Source: Chloroflexota bacterium (GTDB taxonomy: Bacteria > Chloroflexota > Anaerolineae > UBA2200). Taken from it: DNA of 64,000 nucleotides. Below are positions 45,646-54,033 of this stretch, one piece after another. Both the position numbers and the translations under genes were made by a program. The notes beneath the pieces are model-generated. The model worked only from the letters and a program-made list of their open reading frames with translations. It was not told the origin of the DNA and did no database searches. The stretch lies in NCBI GenBank assembly GCA_030607875.1, contig JAUWJD010000003.1, forward strand, positions 62,001 through 126,000, given 5' to 3'. Numbering within the stretch: position 1 is the stretch's first letter; each line of letters starts with the position of its first letter.

Positions 45646-46349
45646 ACCTAGTTGAATTCTATGATGCATACTGGCGACAGGCGGATGATACGTTCGACAT
45701 GAAGCGTCTGGATTTGATCGCCAGGCGTGTCGGATCTGGAGAGAAAGTGTTGGAAGTGGACTGCGGCCCGGGCGTCCTGGCGAAAATGATGCAGGAGCGC
45801 GGCGCCCAAGTCACTGGCACAGATCTATCCATCGTGGCGGTTGAACGGGCACGAGCCAAGGGCATATCGGCTCAGCAGGTCGATGTGGATACAGAGCCTC
45901 TGCCCTTTGCGGACGCTTCTTTCGATACCGTTGTGTCCAATTCCATGATCGAGCACCGTTTCTTTCCCAAAAGGTCCTTCGATGAATGTGTTCGTGTGCT
46001 GAAACCTGGGGGTAGGTTTATCGTCTGTTTGCCCAATATCGCGCATTGGTTATGTCGCTGGTGGGTTGTCACCGGGCGCTTCCCATACGTTGAGAACTCA
46101 CCAACGGACGTGCTGCACATACGCTTTTTCACTGTGTCCGAGGTAAAGGAGCTCTGCCAGGCGCGCGGCTTGCGGGTGCTGGAAGTGGACGGCAGTGCTA
46201 GCTTGTGGGCCAAAGACTTTTATCCTGCGCTGATTCGCTCCCGCCGCCTGCGCGGGTTCTATACCAAATTGGCACACCGCTGGCCCGCACTCTTCGCCCG
46301 GGACTTTGTGGTGGTGGCCCGGAAGGTGGGGGATTCCCATGACGCTTAG
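45642..46349 (+). CDS. Class I SAM methyltransferase with altered motif I
   Basis: A 235-residue methyltransferase of the UbiE/MT-11/12 type. Motif I reads VLEVDCGPGVLA, with Asp where the first Gly of xGxG is expected. The rest looks normal: GTDLSIVAVERARA, LPFADASFDTVVSNSMIEH and LKPGGRFIVCLPN. The substitution may weaken or change SAM binding, but the fold is otherwise complete. It is translationally coupled to the radical SAM gene upstream and overlaps the flippase gene by 11 bases. A sugar or lipid O-methyltransferase role is inferred. Confidence 0.82.
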   Translation: MNLVEFYDAYWRQADDTFDMKRLDLIARRVGSGEKVLEVDCGPGVLAKMMQERGAQVTGTDLSIVAVERARAKGISAQQVDVDTEPLPFADASFDTVVSNSMIEHRFFPKRSFDECVRVLKPGGRFIVCLPNIAHWLCRWWVVTGRFPYVENSPTDVLHIRFFTVSEVKELCQARGLRVLEVDGSASLWAKDFYPALIRSRRLRGFYTKLAHRWPALFARDFVVVARKVGDSHDA

Positions 46350-47814
46350 ACGACAGGCCACAGTGGGGACGTTCTGGGTTGGCGTCTCTACTGCGGTGCG
46401 CACTTTCTTCCGAATGCTCACGAACTACGTCCTGGCCAGGATGTTGTTCCCCGCTGACTTTGGCTTGGTCACTATGGCTTACATCGCCATCGATTTCCTG
46501 CAGAGGTTTCGCGAGATGGGCTTTTCGTCAGCGCTGATCTACCACAAAGGGGACATTCGCAAGGCGTCAGATACGACCTTTGTCACACTAATTCTGATCG
46601 CCCTTGTCTTGGTCTCGGTGTCTTTCATTTCTGCGCCGTATGTGGCGGCATTCTACCGAACACCTGAATTGACATCTGTGATGCGGGCTCTTTCCATCAA
46701 TATTCTCATCTCTGCATTCGGACAGGTGCAGCTATCACTGCTGGCTAAGAAACTCGCTTTCCGGGAAAGGCTGCTCCCAGACCTGGTGCCAGCCGTGGCT
46801 TATGGCGTGGTATCTGTATTGCTGGCACTGATGGGTTATGGGGTGTGGAGTTTGGTTGTTGCCAGGATTGTGAACTCGGTGTTGACCGCGGTGCTCGCCT
46901 GGGTGGTGGTGCCCTGGTGGCGGCCTAAATTGCGATTCGACCGGCAACTGGCGAAGGAACTCTTCGACTATGGCAAACACATCGTGGGTAGCAGTTTGCT
47001 GGTTTTCTCCATCACCAACCTGGACAATACTTTCATCGGACGTGTGCTCGGCGCTGCGCCACTGGGCTTCTACGGCTTGGCCTACAACACGGCAAATCTG
47101 CCCGCCACTCACATATCCCGCATCGTCGGGCAGGTGCTCTTCCCGGCCTACTCCAAGATCCAAGATGACATAAAGGCTCTACGCCGTGCCTTCTTCAGAA
47201 CCTTGCACTATGTTTCGCTGCTTTCGATCCCGCTGGCAGTAGGCATAATTGCTTTTGCAGCGCCTTTTATCCTGACGCTCTATGGTGACAAGTGGGCACT
47301 TTCTATTGTGCCTCTGCAGTTGTTAGGCATTTATGGCCTGTTGCGTTCTGTGGCCGTCAATATGGGCAGTGTTTTTAAGGCCGGCGGTAAACCCAACTGG
47401 CTGACTTACATTGCGCTTGGCCGGCTCGCGGTGATGGGCATCCTACTGTACCCAGCCACGAGGTACTATGGCATCGTGGGGGTGAGTGCGCTCTCTGCGG
47501 TGGTGTCTGTTGTTGATTTTGTCATCTCCACAGCCCTGACCAACCGGATCGTCCGGGGACGGCTTGCGGATTACGTGGGGGCACTGTGGGTTGCGACCAC
47601 GTTCTCAGTGGTTTCCGCGGCCGTCGCCAGGTGGTCTTATGCAAGGATATCAACAGGTCACGGCTTGATTGCCCTATTGATGGCTGGCATTTTGATGGTG
47701 TTTCTCTATGCTGTGTTGGTGTTCATTTTTGACAAAGAAGTGCGTGGGCTGGCAATGAATTCACTGTCCGCAGTAGGGCGCGCGGGAAGAGAATGGATGG
47801 GCGATACACAGTGA
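46339..47814 (+). CDS. Wzx-type polysaccharide flippase
   Basis: A 491-residue membrane protein with 12-14 hydrophobic helices and the signature of the MOP-superfamily polysaccharide exporters: LRRQATVGTFWVGVSTAVRTFFRM at the N-terminus, ARMLFPADFGLVTMA, FGQVQLSLLAKKLAFRE, NTANLPATHISRIVGQVLFPAYSKIQ. It should flip undecaprenyl-linked oligosaccharide units to the outer face. ATG 46339 overlaps the methyltransferase end. Together with the Wzz-like protein and the ligase/polymerase downstream it defines a Wzx/Wzy-style assembly locus. The symbol is withheld because the repeat unit is unknown. Confidence 0.88.
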   Translation: MTLRRQATVGTFWVGVSTAVRTFFRMLTNYVLARMLFPADFGLVTMAYIAIDFLQRFREMGFSSALIYHKGDIRKASDTTFVTLILIALVLVSVSFISAPYVAAFYRTPELTSVMRALSINILISAFGQVQLSLLAKKLAFRERLLPDLVPAVAYGVVSVLLALMGYGVWSLVVARIVNSVLTAVLAWVVVPWWRPKLRFDRQLAKELFDYGKHIVGSSLLVFSITNLDNTFIGRVLGAAPLGFYGLAYNTANLPATHISRIVGQVLFPAYSKIQDDIKALRRAFFRTLHYVSLLSIPLAVGIIAFAAPFILTLYGDKWALSIVPLQLLGIYGLLRSVAVNMGSVFKAGGKPNWLTYIALGRLAVMGILLYPATRYYGIVGVSALSAVVSVVDFVISTALTNRIVRGRLADYVGALWVATTFSVVSAAVARWSYARISTGHGLIALLMAGILMVFLYAVLVFIFDKEVRGLAMNSLSAVGRAGREWMGDTQ

Positions 47815-48920
47815 AGGCCTACGGGAGGGGTGCCTGGGAACCCGTTTCCCACGTGGTGCAGATTTCCAAGGTACGCATGAATCCCTATGTGCGCTTGCTG
47901 CAACAGGCGTTGTGTGAACTCGGAATTGAGTGCTCGGTTGCGGATGGGCTTTCTCCTCGCCTGGTGCGATCCTGGCGAGGAGAAGCCGCGCCATCTCTTC
48001 GAGGGCCGGTCGATGTTTTGCACTTGCATTGGTTGGAGCTGCTGTATGCCTCGCCGCACTTGGGGCGTAGCTTGCGCTTGTTGGTGACAGTACTCTTGGG
48101 GCTTGGATGGGCCAAATCAGGGAGGTGCAAGGTCGTGTACACTGTGCACAATTTGAGCCCACATGAGCAGACTTTCCCGATCCTGGATCGCGTAGCTAAT
48201 CGCGCACTCTTTTCGCTGGCTGACGCCCTGCACGTTCATGACGAGGAAGCGGCGCTCGATGTGGCACGCAACTACGGACGGCGTGAAAGGATCTATGTGA
48301 TACCGCACGGCAGTTACCTTGGTGCGTATCCTAACCAGTGCACCCGACAGGAAGCTAGAGAGCGCTTGGGGCTGCCAAGGAGGGCATTCGTCTACTTGGT
48401 TCTGGGGCAGATTCGACGCTACAAGGGGATAAAAGACTTGGTTGCTGTATTCGGCCAACTGGCCGACGAGATGAGCCAGTTGCTAATCGCCGGCAACGTG
48501 CACGACCCGCAATATGGCGCAGAGCTGGCTCGGCTGACCCAAGGGAAGCAAGGGATTCGTACCTGGTTCGAGTATGTGCCGGACAATGATGTGCAGTATT
48601 TCATGAATGCATGTGACGTGTGCGTGCTGCCATATCGAGACGTGACGACTTCGGGTGCTGCTGTCCTGGCCTTTTCTTTTGGCAAGCCAATTATCGCACC
48701 AGCCTTGAGTGGGTTCAACGAGTTAGCTGCCAATGGCCGGGGCATTATCTACAGTCCCGAAGACAACGATGGGCTCCGTGGAGCTCTGCACCAGGCACGT
48801 TCCGAGGGCATGGCTGAAGCAGGGCGAAAGGCTCTGATCTGGGCCAGAGAGCACCAGTGGCGAGCTCTTGCACCCAGATTTGCCGGCATGTACAGAGATG
48901 TCTTGCAGGCTGGAAGCTAG
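47793..48920 (+). CDS. GT4-like glycosyltransferase
   Basis: A 375-residue GT-B enzyme. The N-terminal domain has VDVLHLHWLEL and VVYTVHNLSPHEQTFP; the C-terminal domain has YLVLGQIRRYKGIKDLV, PYRDVTTSGAAVLAFSFGKPIIAP and NGRGIIYSPED. The sequence resembles transferases that extend surface polysaccharide units in the cytoplasm. ATG 47793 gives a 22-base overlap with the flippase gene, supported by GGGAAGAG. GTG 47811 (GTGA overlap) would give a more usual N-terminus. The sugar is unknown. Confidence 0.82.
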   Translation: MDGRYTVKAYGRGAWEPVSHVVQISKVRMNPYVRLLQQALCELGIECSVADGLSPRLVRSWRGEAAPSLRGPVDVLHLHWLELLYASPHLGRSLRLLVTVLLGLGWAKSGRCKVVYTVHNLSPHEQTFPILDRVANRALFSLADALHVHDEEAALDVARNYGRRERIYVIPHGSYLGAYPNQCTRQEARERLGLPRRAFVYLVLGQIRRYKGIKDLVAVFGQLADEMSQLLIAGNVHDPQYGAELARLTQGKQGIRTWFEYVPDNDVQYFMNACDVCVLPYRDVTTSGAAVLAFSFGKPIIAPALSGFNELAANGRGIIYSPEDNDGLRGALHQARSEGMAEAGRKALIWAREHQWRALAPRFAGMYRDVLQAGS

Positions 48921-48926
48921 AGAACC

Positions 48927-50153
48927 ATGATCGAAGGGTATGATATCCTGTGTTTTGCGCCGGGGCCCTGGGATGACATCTGGCGCAATCGCCATCAGAT
49001 CATGACCAGGCTGGCGCGTGCCAACCGAATTCTGTACATAGAACCTTGGCCATATCTGCGGCCGACGCTGCGGAAGCTGAGGGATGGACAGATGCACCTG
49101 ACCGACATGCGCGGTCCGCGCCTGAAGCAGATGAGCAACAATCTGTTTGTGTATCACCCTATGCTGTGGGCACCGCGAGCCGCGCGCTTTCCGCTGAGCG
49201 TGACGATGCAGGTGATTTACATGGCCTTCCTGCGACGCGAGTTGAGACGACTGCGCTTCCGAAGACCTATCCTTTGGCTCTTCTTGCCGGATATGGAGAT
49301 TTTCGTTGGGCATTTCGACGAAGAACTGGTCATCTACCATATAGTTGATGAGTACTCTGGCTACAGTGGGGTCAGCGAGACATGGCGACCTGTGATGCAA
49401 CGCATGGAGCAGCAATTGGCGCAGAAGGCAGATCTGGTGTTCGTCAGCTCGCCAACGCTTCTGGAGAGGAAACGGTCGCTGAACGAACAGATGTTCCTGA
49501 TTGCCAATGCTGTGGACTATGAGGCGTTCGCTGCTGTCTCTGGTAATAAAGCTCCTCCTGCTGATGTGGTGGGGCTGCCTTCTCCGATCGCTGGCTATGT
49601 GGGGGCAATCAATGAGAAGGTGGACCTGGCTCTGTTGGCCCACGTAGCACGCAGTTGTCCCGACTGGTCACTGGTTCTGGTGGGACCAATCAGGGTTGCA
49701 GACGAAGAGGGCCAAAGAGCATTGGAGGAGTTACGCGCCATGCCACACGTGCAGTTCCTGGGGCGCAAAGATGTTCAAGACGTGCCGAACTACATCGCTG
49801 CTTGCGACGTGTGTCTGTTGCCTTATCGCATCAACGAATGGACGCGAAACATTGACCCTTTGAAGTTGTACGAGTATCTTGCGTGCGGCAAACCAGTAGT
49901 GGCGACCGATGTGCCGGCTGCACGCAGATTTTCTGACGTCGTGAGGGTCGCGGCAAACGAAGCCAAGTTTGTTGCGGACATGAATGCAGCAGTAAACGAA
50001 GACGGCCCTGCGTTGCAGGCTAGACGGCGCGGCATCGCTGCCCAGAACACGTGGGAACAGCGCTTGGCTTCAATCTCAACTGCAATTGAGGGGCGGCTCC
50101 AGGAACGGCTGTTGCCGCAAAAGGGTGCGCGGAGCCCCAAGAAAGAGAGGTAG
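48927..50153 (+). CDS. GT4-like glycosyltransferase (TuaH-like)
   Basis: A 408-residue GT-B enzyme with FAPGPWDDIWRNRHQIMTRLA and RILYIEPWPYLRP, a pattern of the TuaH-like branch. VIYHIVDEYSGYSG, LVFVSSPTL and ANAVDYEAF come from the N-domain; YVGAINEKVDLALLA, FLGRKDVQDVPNYIAACDVCLLPY and LKLYEYLACGKPVVAT come from the donor-binding domain. Cytoplasmic transfer of a nucleotide sugar to the lipid-linked unit is expected. It ends five bases before the Wzz-like gene. Confidence 0.84.
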   Translation: MIEGYDILCFAPGPWDDIWRNRHQIMTRLARANRILYIEPWPYLRPTLRKLRDGQMHLTDMRGPRLKQMSNNLFVYHPMLWAPRAARFPLSVTMQVIYMAFLRRELRRLRFRRPILWLFLPDMEIFVGHFDEELVIYHIVDEYSGYSGVSETWRPVMQRMEQQLAQKADLVFVSSPTLLERKRSLNEQMFLIANAVDYEAFAAVSGNKAPPADVVGLPSPIAGYVGAINEKVDLALLAHVARSCPDWSLVLVGPIRVADEEGQRALEELRAMPHVQFLGRKDVQDVPNYIAACDVCLLPYRINEWTRNIDPLKLYEYLACGKPVVATDVPAARRFSDVVRVAANEAKFVADMNAAVNEDGPALQARRRGIAAQNTWEQRLASISTAIEGRLQERLLPQKGARSPKKER

Positions 50154-50157
50154 GATA

Positions 50158-51282
50158 GTGGCTGCTGAGAGCGTGAGCTACTTGAGGATAATAGCCAAGC
50201 GGTGGTGGTTGATCGCTTTGATCTTTGTCGTGACTACCTCGGTCATCTTGTTCAATTCGATGACCGCAAAACCCGTGTATCGGGCCTTTGTGAGGTTGCA
50301 GGTTATCGCGGCAGAACCGCAGGAAGTCTCTCTGTTTGCGCAGACCAGGCCTATGGGGACCCAGGAAGAGATTGTGGCGGTTCAAGTGCAATTCGACGCC
50401 GCCTTGCGCAGCGCCTATGTCGCCTGGCAGACCATCCATGACTTGAACCTGGGCATCGAGGCTGCGGATCTGCTCAGCGGCTTGACCGTCGGCGCCGACG
50501 GCGAATTCTTGAATGTCACATTCGTCGCCGATAACCCCATGCTGGTGGAGGCTATTGCGACGAAGCATGTGGAAAATGCCTTTGACTATTACGCTGAGAT
50601 ACGGGCGAAACCTTCCGCAGTGGCCTTGCAGTTTATCCAGCAGCAACTCACTGTGGAGGAGAAGGCGCTCGCTACGGCCTCAAGTGCCTTGCTCGAATTC
50701 AAGATAACGCACAATGTGGATTCGCTGCCGCGCGAGATTTCTGCTATTCAGGATCAGTTGCGGGGATTGCGCTTGGAGCGCGGAAAACTGGTTGCAGAGC
50801 GGGAGAAGGCGCAGGCGATATCTGCCCTGTATCTCGAGGAGGCGGCTGCAACAGGGTCAACGGAGGCTGCCGTCAATTACCAGCGTCTGGCGGCTAGCCA
50901 GGATGCAGTCGTTGCTGGCATACGCGCACAGGAAGCGGAGTATGACAAGCTTGTTGCACAGCAGGAGGGCACGCTAGTAGAATTGCTGAACCTGACCACT
51001 GAGTACGATGTCTTACTGCGGGCCGTAAGCCGTGTGCAATCGAACTACAACTTTCTGACGAGCAAAGAGAGTGAGGCGGGGTTGAAAGTGAATCAGGCTA
51101 CGAACGTAAGCTTTATCCAGATCATTGAGCCAGCGCGTATGCCTGACCGCCCTGCGCCATCCCGCACATCCAAACTGTTGATTGTCGGTGCGTTAGTGAG
51201 CATCCTTGGGGGGATCATCCTGGCGTTCATTCTAGAGTTCCTTTCTAACTTGCGTGCACACTCCCGCCGGGAAAGCGCATAG
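50158..51282 (+). CDS. Wzz-like polysaccharide chain-length regulator
   Basis: A 374-residue polysaccharide co-polymerase. It has an N-terminal TM helix (about 15-33: WWLIALIFVVTTSVILF), an extracytoplasmic domain rich in coiled coil (about 150-295), a Pro-rich stretch ARMPDRPAPSRTSKL and a C-terminal TM helix (about 340-360: LLIVGALVSILGGIILAFIL). No tyrosine kinase domain is fused and none lies next to it, unlike many Gram-positive systems. It should set chain length with the polymerase. GTG 50158 follows AGAGAGGTAGGA. Confidence 0.86.
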   Translation: MAAESVSYLRIIAKRWWLIALIFVVTTSVILFNSMTAKPVYRAFVRLQVIAAEPQEVSLFAQTRPMGTQEEIVAVQVQFDAALRSAYVAWQTIHDLNLGIEAADLLSGLTVGADGEFLNVTFVADNPMLVEAIATKHVENAFDYYAEIRAKPSAVALQFIQQQLTVEEKALATASSALLEFKITHNVDSLPREISAIQDQLRGLRLERGKLVAEREKAQAISALYLEEAAATGSTEAAVNYQRLAASQDAVVAGIRAQEAEYDKLVAQQEGTLVELLNLTTEYDVLLRAVSRVQSNYNFLTSKESEAGLKVNQATNVSFIQIIEPARMPDRPAPSRTSKLLIVGALVSILGGIILAFILEFLSNLRAHSRRESA

Positions 51283-51324
51283 TGTGTTGGTGAGATCGTG
51301 CAATGCATAGGACGAACCAAAGGA

Positions 51325-54030
51325 ATGGCGGAGGCACGTCGCTGGGAGACACTGCAAGTCTCGTTGCTGCTGTTAGTCCTCTTGGTGATCTTCTTCGGCA
51401 AGGCTATATTCACAGGACAGAAGCTGCTGCCAGCAGACATTGCTTACGCTGACCCTGTCTACTTGGGCCACGCACCGACGGGGTTTGCACAACCGCATAA
51501 CATCCTGCTATACGACCAGGCGTACCAGTTCTATCCATGGCGGGTCTATGTCTCGCAGGCGCTGCATCAGGGATTCTTACCGTTCTGGAATCCCTACATC
51601 TACTGCGGGGCGCCTTTGATGGCTGCGGATCAGCCGGCTGTCTTTTATCCGTTGAACATCCTATCCTACGCCCTTTCTCCTCCCGATGCAGTGCTGTTCA
51701 TGGCCTTGGCACGTTTGTTGATCGCAGGCCTGGCGACCTACTGGTTTGTGCGGACCATCAGCCTTGGCAAGTTCGGGGCGCTGGTCAGCGCCATAACTTT
51801 CACTTTCAGCGGCTTTATGATTGTTTGGCTGGGTCATCCGCATACCAACGTAGCAGCATGGTTGCCCGCTCTGTTCTTGACGCTGGAATGGCTCTACCGG
51901 AGAACCAGCTTGCGGCACATGGCGTTTGTGTCTCTGGTTGTGGCCGCCCAATTGACGGGGGGACATGGTGAGACTGCTCTCTATACGTTGAGCGCGGGGG
52001 GAATATACTATCTCTTCCGGGTGCTGACCAGCGATAGGGCGCGAACACCCGATACAGCTCTGGACCAGGCCGTGCTCGAGGAGAGTGATTTGCAGGCTTG
52101 CCCTGTCCAGGTGGGAAGCGGCATTAGCACTGCCGGAACGACTAAAGTTGTTACTACGAACCACTCCCAAGCACACACCAGAACCTGGCGATACGTAGCT
52201 GTTGTTCGTCTATTGTCTTTCGCTGCCGCAGCCATACTCGGCTTTGCGCTGGCTGCCATCCATCTGTTGCCTTTCTTAGAGTGGCTGCAATACAGTGCGG
52301 AATTGCAGTTGCGGACGGGAGCGGCAAGTCTGAGGATGTCACGGCTCAGACCCAAGTTTTGGCTTGCGGGCATACTGCCGATGGTACTGCCCAATATCTT
52401 TAACAATCCTACCTGGCCAGGCGAGTACCGGAGCTTTTTTCCAGGCCGGAATTTCGTCGAGCAGACGCTGTACATAGGCGTCATTGGCTTATCCTTGGCG
52501 CTAGTTGCCGTCGTTGTTCGGCTTCTTTGCATAAAAAGGGGCGGGACTGTGCCCCGCCCGAAAGATGGCGGGACTGTGCCCCGCCTGAAAGATGGGGGGA
52601 CTATGCACGAGAGGCCGGTATGGTTCCTGGCAGTGATGGCGTTGGTGGCGTTAGGTGCAGCACTGCGTTTACCTGTCTTTGACTGGCTGAATCACCTGCC
52701 GCTATTCAACATTGCGGCGGGCGGGCGACTGCGGTTGATTTACACCTTCTGCATGGCGGTGTTGGCAGGTTTTGGGGCGAGTGACATATCCAATCGTGTC
52801 GCAGGGGGTAACGCTTTGCGTGCAGCGATGTGGTTCCTGACCGCTCTCGCGCTGGTAGGCATATTGGTTCTATGGATTGCCCCAGGGGTTCTGCGCAGCA
52901 TGGTTACTGACATCCCAGGTGCAACAATCCGGCAACTCTTGCAGGAGGCGATCTCTCGCGCCTTTCGCATCTCCAACGTCAGGATGTACTGGCCTGTGCT
53001 CATCGCGGTGCTTGGGGTCTTGATATTGGGGCTCTACCGGCGATGCCGCGTCATGAGCCAGAAGAACATGAGGGTAATTTTGGTGCTTTTGATAGCTGTG
53101 GACCTGTTCGCTCTGGGCGTAGGCTATCATGGAACCATCCAGGAGGAATTCGTTTTTCCTGAAACGCCTGCCCTACAACTGCTCAAGAGCGATGGGGACA
53201 TATTTCGGGTTGTGGGTACAAACATTGACTTCATGCCAAACACATGTATGATATATGGTCTGCAGGACGTGCGCGGGCTTGATTTCCCAACCGATCGTTA
53301 TCGCGACTTTTGCCAGGCTATTGGTGGTCAGGATTGGCTGGGCTACGGTATTCTATTCACCAAACGACTACCAGCTAGGCTGCTAGGCCTGTTGAACACA
53401 AAGTATGTCCTGACATCTTCCCGTCTAAGTAGCGAGAGCCTGCAAGATATGCGCTTTCTGGCTGAGGATGGAGATGTCAAGATCTATGAGAATCTGTCTT
53501 GGTTGCCACGGGCCTTTATTGTGCATCGCGTGCGGGTCACTGAAGACGGTGGAGATGTGCTGCGGATCCTGCAGGATCCGCACTTCAATCTGGGTTCGGA
53601 GATTGTGTTGGAAAGGTCTCCACCGCCTGATTTCATCCAGGCGAGCCGCGAAGAAGGTGACGGCATACAGTGGGATAGCTCGTTACAGGCAGCCACCGAG
53701 ATCACGCGCTATGAGCCTAACCATGTCACCATCCTGGCCCAGACCCCGGCCCAAGGGTTTCTATTTCTTAGTGACAGCTACTACCCCGGTTGGAAAGCCT
53801 ATGTGGATGGCGCTGAAGCCGAAATCTACCAGGCGAATTACGCCTTTCGTGCTGTATACCTGCCAGCAGGTGAGCACACAGTAGAGTTCATTTACGAGCC
53901 CAGGTCATTCCGGGTGGCTTCTTTCACCAGCCTGCTCGCCCTGTTAGCGGTTGCCGTGCTGCTGGTGAGTCGGCGGTCGTGGGGGGCAGGCCACTCTTCC
54001 GAAGCGCGCCGAACTCCGGAAGTTTGCTAG
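51325..54030 (+). CDS. YfhO-like large membrane protein
   Basis: A 901-residue protein with 12-14 hydrophobic spans and a soluble C-terminal domain. The pattern YDQAYQFYPWRVYVSQAL, LPFWNPYIYCGAPLMA, GHPHTNVAAWLP and the tail SYYPGWKAYVDG...FRAVYLPAGEHTVEFIYEP matches the YfhO family (bacterial GT-C-like membrane proteins linked to glycosylation of teichoic acids or lipids). ATG 51325 is chosen; GTG 51298 is possible. Residues about 406-428 are 2.3 copies of the 27-bp palindromic repeat (GGTVPRPKD-GGTVPRLKD-GGTM), and the C-terminal end overlaps a copy of the 18-bp repeat. Confidence 0.85.
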   Translation: MAEARRWETLQVSLLLLVLLVIFFGKAIFTGQKLLPADIAYADPVYLGHAPTGFAQPHNILLYDQAYQFYPWRVYVSQALHQGFLPFWNPYIYCGAPLMAADQPAVFYPLNILSYALSPPDAVLFMALARLLIAGLATYWFVRTISLGKFGALVSAITFTFSGFMIVWLGHPHTNVAAWLPALFLTLEWLYRRTSLRHMAFVSLVVAAQLTGGHGETALYTLSAGGIYYLFRVLTSDRARTPDTALDQAVLEESDLQACPVQVGSGISTAGTTKVVTTNHSQAHTRTWRYVAVVRLLSFAAAAILGFALAAIHLLPFLEWLQYSAELQLRTGAASLRMSRLRPKFWLAGILPMVLPNIFNNPTWPGEYRSFFPGRNFVEQTLYIGVIGLSLALVAVVVRLLCIKRGGTVPRPKDGGTVPRLKDGGTMHERPVWFLAVMALVALGAALRLPVFDWLNHLPLFNIAAGGRLRLIYTFCMAVLAGFGASDISNRVAGGNALRAAMWFLTALALVGILVLWIAPGVLRSMVTDIPGATIRQLLQEAISRAFRISNVRMYWPVLIAVLGVLILGLYRRCRVMSQKNMRVILVLLIAVDLFALGVGYHGTIQEEFVFPETPALQLLKSDGDIFRVVGTNIDFMPNTCMIYGLQDVRGLDFPTDRYRDFCQAIGGQDWLGYGILFTKRLPARLLGLLNTKYVLTSSRLSSESLQDMRFLAEDGDVKIYENLSWLPRAFIVHRVRVTEDGGDVLRILQDPHFNLGSEIVLERSPPPDFIQASREEGDGIQWDSSLQAATEITRYEPNHVTILAQTPAQGFLFLSDSYYPGWKAYVDGAEAEIYQANYAFRAVYLPAGEHTVEFIYEPRSFRVASFTSLLALLAVAVLLVSRRSWGAGHSSEARRTPEVC
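52540..52606 (+). repeat. 27-bp palindromic tandem repeat, 2.3 copies, in frame
   Basis: Units start at 52540, 52567 and 52594. Each has GGCGGG, loop ACTGTGC, CCCGCC and spacer YGAAAGAT. The third is partial (GGGGGG-ACTATGC). The stem is 6 bp. In protein it gives the nonapeptides GGTVPRPKD and GGTVPRLKD. This is the cleanest copy of the family; others are at 15325, 23053, 58606, 59020 and 61470. Confidence 0.9.
53994..54022 (+). repeat. 18-bp-family palindrome at a gene end
   Basis: CTTCCGAAG at 53996-54004 and CTCCGGAAG at 54014-54022 stand 18 bp apart and can pair with one mismatch. The repeat encodes the last residues of the YfhO-like protein (SSEARRTPEVC) and ends eight bases before its TAG. 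Confidence 0.65.
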
Positions 54031-54033
54031 ACC

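Noticed and set aside
52540-52606. CRISPR-like tandem repeat
   Set aside because: Only 2.3 units of 27 bp with no variable spacers, no cas genes, and the repeat is translated in frame inside a membrane-protein gene.
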